The translations under genes and the position numbers were made by a program. From positions 124,001 to 188,000 of the forward strand of contig NZ_JAQSWB010000008.1 of assembly GCF_029266855.1 (NCBI RefSeq): a DNA stretch of 64,000 nt, read 5' to 3'. This document shows positions 41,555 to 49,684 of the stretch, one piece after another. Source of the stretch: Fluviicola sp. GTDB taxonomy: Bacteria > Bacteroidota > Bacteroidia > Flavobacteriales_D > Crocinitomicaceae. The stretch's first letter is position 1; each line of letters starts with the position of its first letter. The notes beneath the pieces were generated by a model. It searched no databases. It worked only from the letters and a program-made list of their open reading frames with translations, and was not told where the DNA came from.

Positions 41555-43897
41555 ATGAAACAAATCCTCTCCTTAGTTGCATTTTTAACCATTTCCCTTG
41601 TGTCATTTTCCCAGGATCATACCATTCGCGGATTCGTATTCAACAATGAAAACAGCGAGGTTATTCCTTTTGAAAAAATCATATTAGTGCCAACGGAAAA
41701 AACACAGGATATCCTGGGTGCAAGTACTGATGTCAATGGATTTTTTACCATTCCAAAAGTTCCGATCGGAACTTACCTTTTGAAGATTCAATCGGTAGAA
41801 TTCAAGGAATACAACAAAGAAATTACAGTAACCGAAAAAGGTGGCATTACCGAATTGCGAATTGATATCATTCCAATTGATGCAACAGATGTAGGAGAAG
41901 TTGTTATTTCTGCTGAAACAAAGGCAAAAACCACCGAAGTTTTAATGTCTGTTACCAAATTAGATAAAAAAGGATTGGAAAGAATCCCGGCAGTTGGTGC
42001 TGAAAACGATATTACTGCAGCTTTCTCCGTAACTCCGGGTGTTGTAACAACAGGTGACCAGGGAGGACAATTGTATGTAAGAGGTGGAACGCCTATACAG
42101 AACAAAGTATTGCTTGACGGAATGACTATTTACAATCCCTTCCACTCGATCGGGTTCTTCTCCATTTTTGAAACGGAATTAATTAAAAACGTAGACATCT
42201 ATACCGGGGGATTTGATTCCAAATACGGAGGAAGAATTTCTTCTGTAATGGATATTACTTACCGCGACGGAAATAAAAAGAATTTCGGAGGAAAAGTATC
42301 CGTGTCTCCCTTCCTTGCCAAATTGGTTGTTGAAGGGCCGATGTACCGCGCCAAAGAAGGAAAACCCGGAGCCGGTTCATTTATCTTCTCTGCAAAACAC
42401 GCTTTACTGGATTATACTTCAAAAGATTTATACCGTGGAGTAAACAACGGAAACGGGCTTCCTTACAACTTTACCGATCTATATGGAAAGTTGACGTTCG
42501 CTACAGGTCAGGGTTCCAAAGTATCAGTATTTGGATTCAGCAATACGGACAAGGTAAACTACAACGAATCTGCAGCACTGGATTTCCAGCAGGCAGGCGG
42601 TGGATTATCCTGGATCCTGCTTCCGGGTGGTGGTAAAACATTCATTAAAGGACATTTAACCGCTTCAAGCTATAAAACTCATTTTGAAGAAACAGGTTCT
42701 CAACCACGTACCAGTTCTATTTTCGGAACAGATCTTGGATTCGACTTCTCTTACTTCCTGAAAAAGGAAAGCCAGATCGACTATGGAATCGGGATCAATA
42801 TTTTCAAGACGGATTACCTGACTTACAACGAAGTAGCATCCAAGATCCAGGATCAGAACAATACCGTTGAAATCGGTGCTTATGCCAACTACAAATTCGT
42901 ATCAAAAAGATTTGTTGTTCAACCCGGACTCAGAGTTCAGGCATATGCGAGTTTAAGTACGATCTCACTTGAACCAAGATTGGGTATCAAATACAACGCA
43001 ACAGATTACTTCCGTTTAAAGCTATCCGGAGGCCGATATTCCCAGAACTTTACTACAGCTTCTTCCGACCGCGATGTCGTGAATTTATTTAATGGTCTTT
43101 TGAGTGCCCCTTCTAATGTTCAGGAAACCTTCGTTACCGAAAGTGGTAAAGAGAAAAATCCTAAGAACGGAATCCAATATTCATGGCACGCAATTGCAGG
43201 TGGTGAATTTGATCTGACCAAAAACCTGATGCTGAACGTAGAGGGATATTTCAAATATTTCCCGCAGTTAAGTAACATCAATGTAAACAAACTTTACGAA
43301 GACGTTTCAGAGTTCTCTAAGGAAGATGATGTGTACAAAAAAGACTTCCTGATCGAAAGCGGAAAATCATACGGTGTGGACGTATTATTAAAGTATACAC
43401 TGAACAGATTGTTTTTATGGGGAGTTTACTCTTATGCCAGATCAACGAGATGGGACGGGTTTACGAACTATGCACCGGTATTTGACAGAAGACATAACGT
43501 GAATATCGTGGCATCTTATGCTTTCGGAAAGAAAAAAGACCTTGAATTGAACCTGCGCTGGAATTTTGGTTCGGGACTTCCATTCACTCCTACTTCAGGA
43601 TATTATCAAACAGAATCATTCGGTGACGGAGTAACCACAGACTATACTACAAGTAACTCTACGTCTGTCGGAGTAATATTGGGAGAATTCAATTCCAAAA
43701 GACTTCCTACTTACCACAGATTGGATATTACCGTGAAAAAGCAGTTTAAATTCAAAAACAAAACAGAACTTGAGATCATAGCCGCTGTAACGAATGCTTA
43801 CAACAGAAAGAATATTTTCTATGTGAATCGCGTTACCAATGAGAAGATCTACCAGTTCCCATTCCTACCGAGTTTGGGAGTCAGTTATAAATTCTAA
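41555..43897 (+). CDS. TonB-dependent receptor with carboxypeptidase-like regulatory domain
   Basis: 780 residues. Signal peptide (MKQILSLVAFLTISLVSFSQ), CarboxypepD_reg-like domain (about 22-100, IRGFVFNNE..IPFEKI), plug domain (about 120-240, PGVVTTGDQGGQLYVRGGTPIQ), then a long barrel with a terminal aromatic strand (FPFLPSLGVSYKF). Outer-membrane uptake of an unidentified ligand. It is alone, with a promoter-like element and its own terminator. Confidence 0.9.
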   Translation: MKQILSLVAFLTISLVSFSQDHTIRGFVFNNENSEVIPFEKIILVPTEKTQDILGASTDVNGFFTIPKVPIGTYLLKIQSVEFKEYNKEITVTEKGGITELRIDIIPIDATDVGEVVISAETKAKTTEVLMSVTKLDKKGLERIPAVGAENDITAAFSVTPGVVTTGDQGGQLYVRGGTPIQNKVLLDGMTIYNPFHSIGFFSIFETELIKNVDIYTGGFDSKYGGRISSVMDITYRDGNKKNFGGKVSVSPFLAKLVVEGPMYRAKEGKPGAGSFIFSAKHALLDYTSKDLYRGVNNGNGLPYNFTDLYGKLTFATGQGSKVSVFGFSNTDKVNYNESAALDFQQAGGGLSWILLPGGGKTFIKGHLTASSYKTHFEETGSQPRTSSIFGTDLGFDFSYFLKKESQIDYGIGINIFKTDYLTYNEVASKIQDQNNTVEIGAYANYKFVSKRFVVQPGLRVQAYASLSTISLEPRLGIKYNATDYFRLKLSGGRYSQNFTTASSDRDVVNLFNGLLSAPSNVQETFVTESGKEKNPKNGIQYSWHAIAGGEFDLTKNLMLNVEGYFKYFPQLSNINVNKLYEDVSEFSKEDDVYKKDFLIESGKSYGVDVLLKYTLNRLFLWGVYSYARSTRWDGFTNYAPVFDRRHNVNIVASYAFGKKKDLELNLRWNFGSGLPFTPTSGYYQTESFGDGVTTDYTTSNSTSVGVILGEFNSKRLPTYHRLDITVKKQFKFKNKTELEIIAAVTNAYNRKNIFYVNRVTNEKIYQFPFLPSLGVSYKF

Positions 43898-43907
43898 CCT
43901 TATTTTT

Positions 43908-43939
43908 AAAAAGCGTGTTATCAATAACACGCTTTTTTT
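43908..43939 (+). terminator. Intrinsic terminator after the TonB receptor
   Basis: Thirteen-base arms AAAAAGCGTGTTA and TAACACGCTTTTT pair perfectly around TCAA, with further T. Ten bases after the receptor stop. Confidence 0.92.
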
Positions 43940-44004
43940 ATTAACAGTTCAGGCAACCTACATTCAATTGTTTCGTTTTATCTTCGAACACGAAACTAAT
44001 TACA

Positions 44005-44436
44005 ATGTACTACTACAAAACAAAGCTAATCCGCTATGTTATAACCGGTTTCCTTATAGTTTTTTCAACTATAGGATACGGTCAAACTCAAAATAGCGTT
44101 GATTCATTAAACAATTTACGTTCACAATTGATTTCGGGTAATCAGTCTACAGCCGAAGTAGATATGCTGCTCCATCAATCGGGAAACAATCCGACCTGTA
44201 TTATTCAACAACTGGATAATTACACTTTTTCTTTTCCTTCTTATCGTCCATTGGGCGATGCTCAACGTGAAGAAAAGGTAAACCTTCGTTTAAAAGCGAA
44301 TTATGCTTATTTAAACACTATTGATTTCAGTGATGACTTTACTTCTGTACGCATCAACTGCAATCAACAGCTTACACCTGCAATTATAAATGAATTAGTT
44401 TCACATTTTGGATATAACGGTTATGAAGTACATTAA
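44005..44436 (+). CDS. Secreted hypothetical, coupled to the CHU_C protein
   Basis: 143 residues with a signal peptide (about 1-26, ending STIGYGQ). The mature part is polar, predicted alpha-beta, without recognised motifs. It overlaps the next gene's ATG (44423) by 14 bases, so the two are translated together and may act together at the cell surface. Family not recognised. Confidence 0.6.
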   Translation: MYYYKTKLIRYVITGFLIVFSTIGYGQTQNSVDSLNNLRSQLISGNQSTAEVDMLLHQSGNNPTCIIQQLDNYTFSFPSYRPLGDAQREEKVNLRLKANYAYLNTIDFSDDFTSVRINCNQQLTPAIINELVSHFGYNGYEVH

Positions 44437-47400
44437 AGCAATACTCATTACTCTCCTCCTCTCCTCATTATTTTCTAATTTTAACTCTTTAAATGCCCAG
44501 TGCAATACAAATACTTCTATTTGTACTCCCGGAACAGCCGGCCCGTTTAATTTTGTAAACCCTGGCCCCGGAGTTAGTTCTTGCCTGGACTGGATTGGTC
44601 CAAACACCGGGTATATTATTCTTCACATTACTTCGTCGGGGCCATTGAACATGCTGATTGACGGAAACTCAAACAACGGCTTCCTGGATGTGGCAGTGTT
44701 CAATATTCCGAACGGACAATCTCCGTGTACTGCTATTCAGAACAGTAACAACGAGCTCGGCTGTAATTACGCCAGTGCCGCAAGTGGCTGCAACCAATTC
44801 GGAAATTCATTTCCCTGCTCTTCATCAGTACCGGCGCCTATGGTTACTGCCGGGCAGGAGATCATGATCGTTGTGGAGAATTGGAGCGGGTCTTCAAGCA
44901 GTTTCACCATGCAACTCGGACCTCCTCCAGGGGCTCAGACAGGCCCTCCGAATCCTGCAATTACGCCTGCCGGGCCGTTTTGTGTTTCTTCCGGAGCCAC
45001 TCAATTAATTGCTGCGGATATGGGTGGAACGTGGTCAGGACCGGGAGTTTCAGCATCCGGAATGTTCAATCCGGCAACTGCGGGATTAGGTACACATACT
45101 ATCAATTACTCCGTTGGTGTTGCACCTTGTAATGCCACTTCATCGACGACTATCACGGTAAACAGTGCAACTGTAACTCCACCGGCAGCTCAAACGATTT
45201 GTTCGGGGGGAAGTGCAACATTGACGGCCAGCGGTGCGGCCTCTTATTCCTGGTCACCACCTACAGGTCTATCTGCAACGACGGGAGCCACAGTAACTGC
45301 CAGTCCAGCATCAACAACCACTTATACCGTAACCGGAACGACGGCAGGTTGTACAAGCAGCGGAACAGTCACCGTAACAGTAGCACCACTCACAGTTGGT
45401 GTTTCACCCAATACGAGTATTTGTTCCGGAGCTTCCACAACTTTAACTGCTACAGGAGCCACCAATTATACCTGGTCGCCGGCAACGGGATTATCATCCA
45501 CTACCGGAGCTTCCGTAACAGCAAATCCGACAACAACGACAACTTATACCGTCACCGGAACAACAGGATCCTGTTCATCCTCAGCAACTGTGACTGTGAC
45601 CGTAACTCCGATAAATGTAACTGTTTCCCCCAATGCAAACATTTGCAGTGGGGCGGCGGCAAACTTAACGGCAAGCGGAGCCACCAATTATTCGTGGTCA
45701 CCACCAACCGGTTTGTCAGCTTCTACGGGAGCAAATGTCAGTGCAAGCCCTGCGTCAACAACAACTTATACAGTGACCGGGACCACCGGAACCTGTTCAA
45801 ATACAGCAACAGTAACTGTAACGGTTACTCCTCTTGCCCTTACCTTATCTCCGAATGCAACTATTTGCAACGGTGCTTCAACTACATTAACTGCCGGAGG
45901 TGCTACCAATTATTCCTGGTCACCACCAAGCGGTTTATCTTCTACTTCAGGAGCGTCCGTAACAGCGAGTCCTGCTACGACGACGACCTATACCGTTTCG
46001 GGAACAAGCGGAAGCTGTACTTCTTCCCTGTCCGTGACTGTTACAGTTACACCGGTCACGGTTACTGTGACTCCGAATACGAGTATTTGTGATGGAGCTT
46101 CAACTACCCTGACTGCAGGCGGAAATGCAACAAATTACACCTGGAGCCCAACAACAGGTTTATCTTCTGCATCCGGAACAAGTGTTACAGCAAATCCAAC
46201 AACGACAACCACTTATACCGTTACCGGAACAAGCGGCTCTTGTTCGAATACAGCAAGCATGACACTTACGGTGAACCCGGTCCCAACTGTCATTGCAAGC
46301 AATAACGGACCTCTATGTGAAGGAAGTATGATGCAGCTACAGGCGAATAGTTTACCGGGAACCAGTTATACCTGGTCCGGACCGAACGGATTTACCGCTT
46401 CCACTCAAAACGGTTCTATTCCTGCTACATTAAGTGCTGCTGGAATGTATACCGTTACAACTTCACTGAACGGATGTACTTCATCCACTACAACAAATGT
46501 AGTCATCAACTCAACCCAGGTACCTGTAATTACTCCTGCAGGACCCTTTTGTGAAGCGGCAGCGAATACATACCTTTCAGCTGATATACCGGGTGGAACA
46601 TGGTCGGGAACAGGAATAGTCAATGCTACAAGCGGTGAATTTTCTCCGCAACAGGCCGGTGCAGGTTCACATCCGATAAGTTATACTGTTACAGGCGGGT
46701 GTTCAACTCCGGGAACCACAAGTATTTTAATTAATCCTATGCCGGTAGTCCAGATCTCGACACCAGACGCATCCGGTTGTGCTCCATTCAGTGCTTTGCT
46801 GGTGGATCTTAGCTCTCCGGCAAGCAGTTCCGTAACATGGAATTTTGGTGACGGAAGCGCAACTTCCAACCAACTGAATAGTGTGAACCACGATTTTAAC
46901 GCACCCGGTTGTTATGATGTGACTCTGACCTCTACCAGTGCAGCGGGATGTTCATCTACCACTTCTTTCCCAAGTTTCATTTGTGTACTGCCTAATGCAG
47001 TGGCTTCCTTTTCGGTAAATAACCCGGTACATGGTTTAATGAATCCTGAATTTCACACCTTCAACACCTCATCCAATGCTTCGATCTATTCTTGGGATTT
47101 CGGTGACGGAGATGAAAGCGCTTTGTTCAATCCAAGTCATACGTATACGGAAGATGCAGGAAGTTATGTGATCACATTGATCGCAAATAATGCAGGCAAC
47201 TGTCCTGACACGGCAGAATTGACTGTTACGATACAAGAAGAATTGATCTTCTATGTTCCGAATACTTTCACTCCGGATGGTGATGAGTTTAACAATGTAT
47301 TCTCACCGGTTTTCACTTCCGGTTTTGACCCTCATAATTATACCATGACGATCTATAATCGCTGGGGTGAGACCTTGTTTGAATCAAACGATACTAAATA

Positions 47401-47527
47401 TGGCTGGGACGGAACGTACAACGGTGAAACCTGCAAAACAGGGATTTACACCTGGACCATTCGTTTCAAGTCTTCGGAATCAGATAAGAAGATTACGAAA
47501 ACAGGACATATCCAATTATTAAAGTAA
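44423..47527 (+). CDS. Giant surface protein: Ig-like 74-residue repeats, PKD domains, CHU_C (T9SS type B) domain
   Basis: About 1,034 residues from the ATG at 44423 (the TTG extension is not needed). Signal peptide; N-terminal beta domain; Ser/Thr-rich tandem repeats (five copies of about 74 residues, pattern CSGASTTLTA..GATNYTWSP..LS..TGASVTA..TTTYTVTGT); Ig-like segments; two PKD domains (VTWNFGDGSAT, YSWDFGDGDES); and a C-terminal gliding-motility-associated CHU_C domain (VPNTFTPDGDEFNNVF, YNRWGETLFESND, TGHIQLLK). CHU_C acts as a type B T9SS sorting signal. Probably an adhesin-like surface filament. Confidence 0.88.
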   Translation: MKYIKAILITLLLSSLFSNFNSLNAQCNTNTSICTPGTAGPFNFVNPGPGVSSCLDWIGPNTGYIILHITSSGPLNMLIDGNSNNGFLDVAVFNIPNGQSPCTAIQNSNNELGCNYASAASGCNQFGNSFPCSSSVPAPMVTAGQEIMIVVENWSGSSSSFTMQLGPPPGAQTGPPNPAITPAGPFCVSSGATQLIAADMGGTWSGPGVSASGMFNPATAGLGTHTINYSVGVAPCNATSSTTITVNSATVTPPAAQTICSGGSATLTASGAASYSWSPPTGLSATTGATVTASPASTTTYTVTGTTAGCTSSGTVTVTVAPLTVGVSPNTSICSGASTTLTATGATNYTWSPATGLSSTTGASVTANPTTTTTYTVTGTTGSCSSSATVTVTVTPINVTVSPNANICSGAAANLTASGATNYSWSPPTGLSASTGANVSASPASTTTYTVTGTTGTCSNTATVTVTVTPLALTLSPNATICNGASTTLTAGGATNYSWSPPSGLSSTSGASVTASPATTTTYTVSGTSGSCTSSLSVTVTVTPVTVTVTPNTSICDGASTTLTAGGNATNYTWSPTTGLSSASGTSVTANPTTTTTYTVTGTSGSCSNTASMTLTVNPVPTVIASNNGPLCEGSMMQLQANSLPGTSYTWSGPNGFTASTQNGSIPATLSAAGMYTVTTSLNGCTSSTTTNVVINSTQVPVITPAGPFCEAAANTYLSADIPGGTWSGTGIVNATSGEFSPQQAGAGSHPISYTVTGGCSTPGTTSILINPMPVVQISTPDASGCAPFSALLVDLSSPASSSVTWNFGDGSATSNQLNSVNHDFNAPGCYDVTLTSTSAAGCSSTTSFPSFICVLPNAVASFSVNNPVHGLMNPEFHTFNTSSNASIYSWDFGDGDESALFNPSHTYTEDAGSYVITLIANNAGNCPDTAELTVTIQEELIFYVPNTFTPDGDEFNNVFSPVFTSGFDPHNYTMTIYNRWGETLFESNDTKYGWDGTYNGETCKTGIYTWTIRFKSSESDKKITKTGHIQLLK
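45178..46290 (+). repeat. Coding tandem repeat, about 222 bp per unit, five units
   Basis: Five in-frame repeats with the WSP motif spaced about 222 bases apart (near 45252, 45474, 45696, 45918, 46140). Units are similar but not identical. Copy number could vary between strains by recombination. Confidence 0.85.
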
Positions 47528-47530
47528 GAG

Positions 47531-47544
47531 CCAGCCATGGCTGG
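47531..47544. repeat. Perfect 14-bp palindrome CCAGCCATGGCTGG
   Basis: Starts four bases after the CHU_C gene stop. GC-rich and perfectly symmetric. Confidence 0.7.
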
Positions 47545-47571
47545 TGATAATTGACAAACGTCAGTGCAGTC

Positions 47572-47616
47572 AAAAAAATGTAGGGATGCGACGCATCGCG
47601 TTTCTACATTTTTTTT
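47572..47616. terminator. Bidirectional terminator enclosing a palindromic GTAGGGATGCG element
   Basis: Outer arms AAAAAAATGTAG and CTACATTTTTTT pair; the interior holds a second palindrome GATGCGACGCATC. It lies between the CHU_C gene stop (47527) and the M61 peptidase stop (47618). The outer/inner arrangement looks like a dispersed palindromic element used as a terminator. Confidence 0.8.
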
Positions 47617-47617
47617 A

Positions 47618-49327
47618 TTATTTCCCCCAATACTCAAATGCTTTTTTCTGTGCCGAATTCGGGTTTTCAATAAGTTTTATTCCATATTCCAAATAAAAGC
47701 TGCGCTGAACTTCCGGTAAAGGTAATTCAAGGATTTTTCCCTGGCGGATAATGGTTAAGCGTTTGTTCTGATCATCCAGATAGTTCAGCCATTGATCCAA
47801 ATCTCCGCTCAGTTTAAATTCATTTACCCCAATGATCTCGTCATTAATCATCAATCCGGCCATGTCTGCAGGTGAACCCGGGTAAATTGCTGCAACCTGG
47901 AAATGATTACCGAGCTGTAAGGCTTTAAACCCGATCCTTCCGGCGGAATATTTCTGATTCGGTTTGTGTGTCAGTTCCAAACCGATGGATTCAAGTGCTT
48001 CGGTTAAAATAGCTTCAAAAGGCCTTGTTCCGTAAAAGTAATCTTTGATCAATTCGTCTATGCCCTCACCTGCCAGTTCTTTCAGCAACCCGATATAATC
48101 TGCTTCGCTGACTCCCAAGCCATTCAATGCAAAGTTGAAGTACAAACGCTTCATCAGCTCATCCAGTCCGTGTTTGTTTCCGGAATATTCCCTGATCTTC
48201 ACATCACAAACAAAAGCCAGCAAACAGCCTTCCGTATAAATGGAAACCTTACGACCAGGAGCTCCGGGAACATATCCATCCAGCCAGGTATCGTAAGAAG
48301 AATCCGCTACCGAGTAATGGAATCTCCCGAAATTATCGAAGTGTTTCTGCAATTGGCCCGTAAACTCATGCAGGTATTGATTCAGATCAAACACCCCGGA
48401 CTTATACAACATCAAATCTCCCATATAAGTCGTCACTCCTTCGCAGAGATAACCCAGTTTGGATAAATTCTCGCGCTGATAATCGTATGGGAACATCTCG
48501 ATCGGGCGAATGGCCTTCACATTCCAGGTATGATATAATTCATGGGAAGAAACTCCCAGTAATTCAGTGTAAAGTGCTCCGAACACATCGTAGGTAGGTC
48601 CGAGAGAAATAACAGTGGATTTCTGATGTTCTACCCCGTGATACGCTTTATAAGGTAAAATATGAAACAGGAAGTGGTAATGTGGCACGGGAAATTCCAT
48701 GAACTTCTCGATCTGTTTATCGGTAAAAGCTTTAAAATCTTTGATCACTCGCGACCAGTCGATGTTACAATCGCCCTGGAACCACAAATGAAAGATCGTG
48801 CCATGCGATTCATACTGATTGTATTGCAAAGAGGCAGAACAAATAAAAGGTGAATCGGCCAACTCATCAAAATCAGCAGCCTTCAGGACCCTTCCCTCTC
48901 TCTCCATGGAACCTGCAATGTTCCAATCGGCCGGAATGTTTAAATAAACCTCGCATGCTTCGTCTTTTTTTCCTTCCTGATAAATAAAGCAGTTTACGGG
49001 ATTTGCGTAAAGCATCTCTTTACTCAGGTAAGTCGATCCTGCATTCAGTTCGGATGCATAATAGCTGTACTCTATGCGAATCGTTGTGGGTTCGGTGACC
49101 AGGATTTCCCAGGAAGAAAGATCCTTTTTCTGAAAAGCGACCGTTTTCCCTTCCAGGTTAAAGACTTTGAATCCCCTTACATTCTTCGCAAAATTGCCCA
49201 ATTCGTATCTTCCGGGTCTCCATTTCGGTAAATGGATGATCGTATTCGGCTCCACGTTTTCAAAGATTACTTTGAACTGAATGTATTGCTGATTTGCTTG
49301 TTCGATCGCTAAATGATACTGGGCCAT
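47618..49327 (-). CDS. M61-family metallopeptidase (glycyl aminopeptidase type) with PDZ domain
   Basis: 569 residues from the ATG at 49327 (AQYHLAIEQANQQY opens the conserved N-terminal beta domain; the longer frame to 49453 is unsupported). The M61 catalytic motif HELYHTWN is at 262-269 (HExxH). A C-terminal PDZ-like domain (about 470-560, PGSPADMAGLMINDEIIGVN) is present. No signal peptide seen, so cytoplasmic. A -7-like TAATTTTG lies on the minus strand at 49350-49343. Confidence 0.88.
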   Translation of the reverse strand: MAQYHLAIEQANQQYIQFKVIFENVEPNTIIHLPKWRPGRYELGNFAKNVRGFKVFNLEGKTVAFQKKDLSSWEILVTEPTTIRIEYSYYASELNAGSTYLSKEMLYANPVNCFIYQEGKKDEACEVYLNIPADWNIAGSMEREGRVLKAADFDELADSPFICSASLQYNQYESHGTIFHLWFQGDCNIDWSRVIKDFKAFTDKQIEKFMEFPVPHYHFLFHILPYKAYHGVEHQKSTVISLGPTYDVFGALYTELLGVSSHELYHTWNVKAIRPIEMFPYDYQRENLSKLGYLCEGVTTYMGDLMLYKSGVFDLNQYLHEFTGQLQKHFDNFGRFHYSVADSSYDTWLDGYVPGAPGRKVSIYTEGCLLAFVCDVKIREYSGNKHGLDELMKRLYFNFALNGLGVSEADYIGLLKELAGEGIDELIKDYFYGTRPFEAILTEALESIGLELTHKPNQKYSAGRIGFKALQLGNHFQVAAIYPGSPADMAGLMINDEIIGVNEFKLSGDLDQWLNYLDDQNKRLTIIRQGKILELPLPEVQRSFYLEYGIKLIENPNSAQKKAFEYWGK

Positions 49328-49398
49328 TGTAAGAGTTTTGTTCAAAATTAGAAATTCCCTAAAGAATACCGTGTATTTAACAGAATAAAGAAATCTCC

Positions 49399-49425
49399 CG
49401 CTGATCTCGCAGATAACGCTGATTT
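49399..49425. repeat. 9-bp-period micro-repeat array (3 units), copy 2
   Basis: CGCTGATCT, CGCAGATAA, CGCTGATTT, the relative of 3097-3123. It lies in the 357-base gap 49328-49684, which also contains the palindrome at 49511-49536, a CTCCT/AGGAG hairpin at 49575-49592 and the 15-mer repeat at 49467-49481; no gene is seen there. Confidence 0.75.
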
Positions 49426-49466
49426 TAATATGTTGCTCTTGAAAAATCAGCACTTTCCTCCCTTTT

Positions 49467-49481
49467 GCTTGCGCTGAAGCT
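49467..49481. repeat. 15-bp dispersed word GCTTGCGCTGAAGCT, copy 1
   Basis: Identical to 51296-51310 and preceded by a similar CCCTTTT/CCCTCTTT stretch. It also has partial inverted symmetry with the following TTTAGC. Confidence 0.65.
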
Positions 49482-49510
49482 TTAGCAAAGGCGCAGAGGG
49501 AGGATCAAGG

Positions 49511-49536
49511 TCTGACGAGTATCAGACTCCGTCAGA
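49511..49536. repeat. Palindrome TCTGACGAGT..CAGACTCCGTCAGA
   Basis: Arms TCTGACG and CGTCAGA with inner AGT/ACT. Relative of 34449-34473 by the shared CGAGT and AGACTC core. Confidence 0.65.
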
Positions 49537-49574
49537 GAGGGTGGGCTAATGGAACCGTTTGCCACCTCCCTTAA

Positions 49575-49592
49575 TCCCTCCTCCAGGAGGGA
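49575..49592. repeat. TCCCTCCT/AGGAGGGA hairpin
   Basis: Eight-base arms around CC, followed by GACTT. Related to the looser element at 4501-4535. It lies upstream of lpdA. Confidence 0.55.
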
Positions 49593-49648
49593 GACTTAAG
49601 AAATTTTGAATTCAAGTTCATATTCGTTCACAATTCCTGAGAATTGAT

Positions 49649-49656
49649 TAATTTCG
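49649..49656 (+). promoter_or_regulatory. -7-like element TAATTTCG upstream of lpdA
   Basis: A C-variant of TAnnTTTG, 28 bases before the ATG at 49685, with TTCG about 22 bases further upstream. Confidence 0.45.
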
Positions 49657-49684
49657 TGCCATTACCATTTTATTGAAAAGAGAA

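Noticed and set aside
45199-46092. Open frame of 297 codons in another frame of the repeat region
   Set aside because: Arises from low-complexity coding repeats; Cys/Arg/Asn-rich composition without domain content.
45178-46290. Regular direct repeats that could suggest a CRISPR-like array
   Set aside because: The period of about 222 bp is in frame with a continuous coding region, units vary and there are no conserved short repeats with unique spacers.
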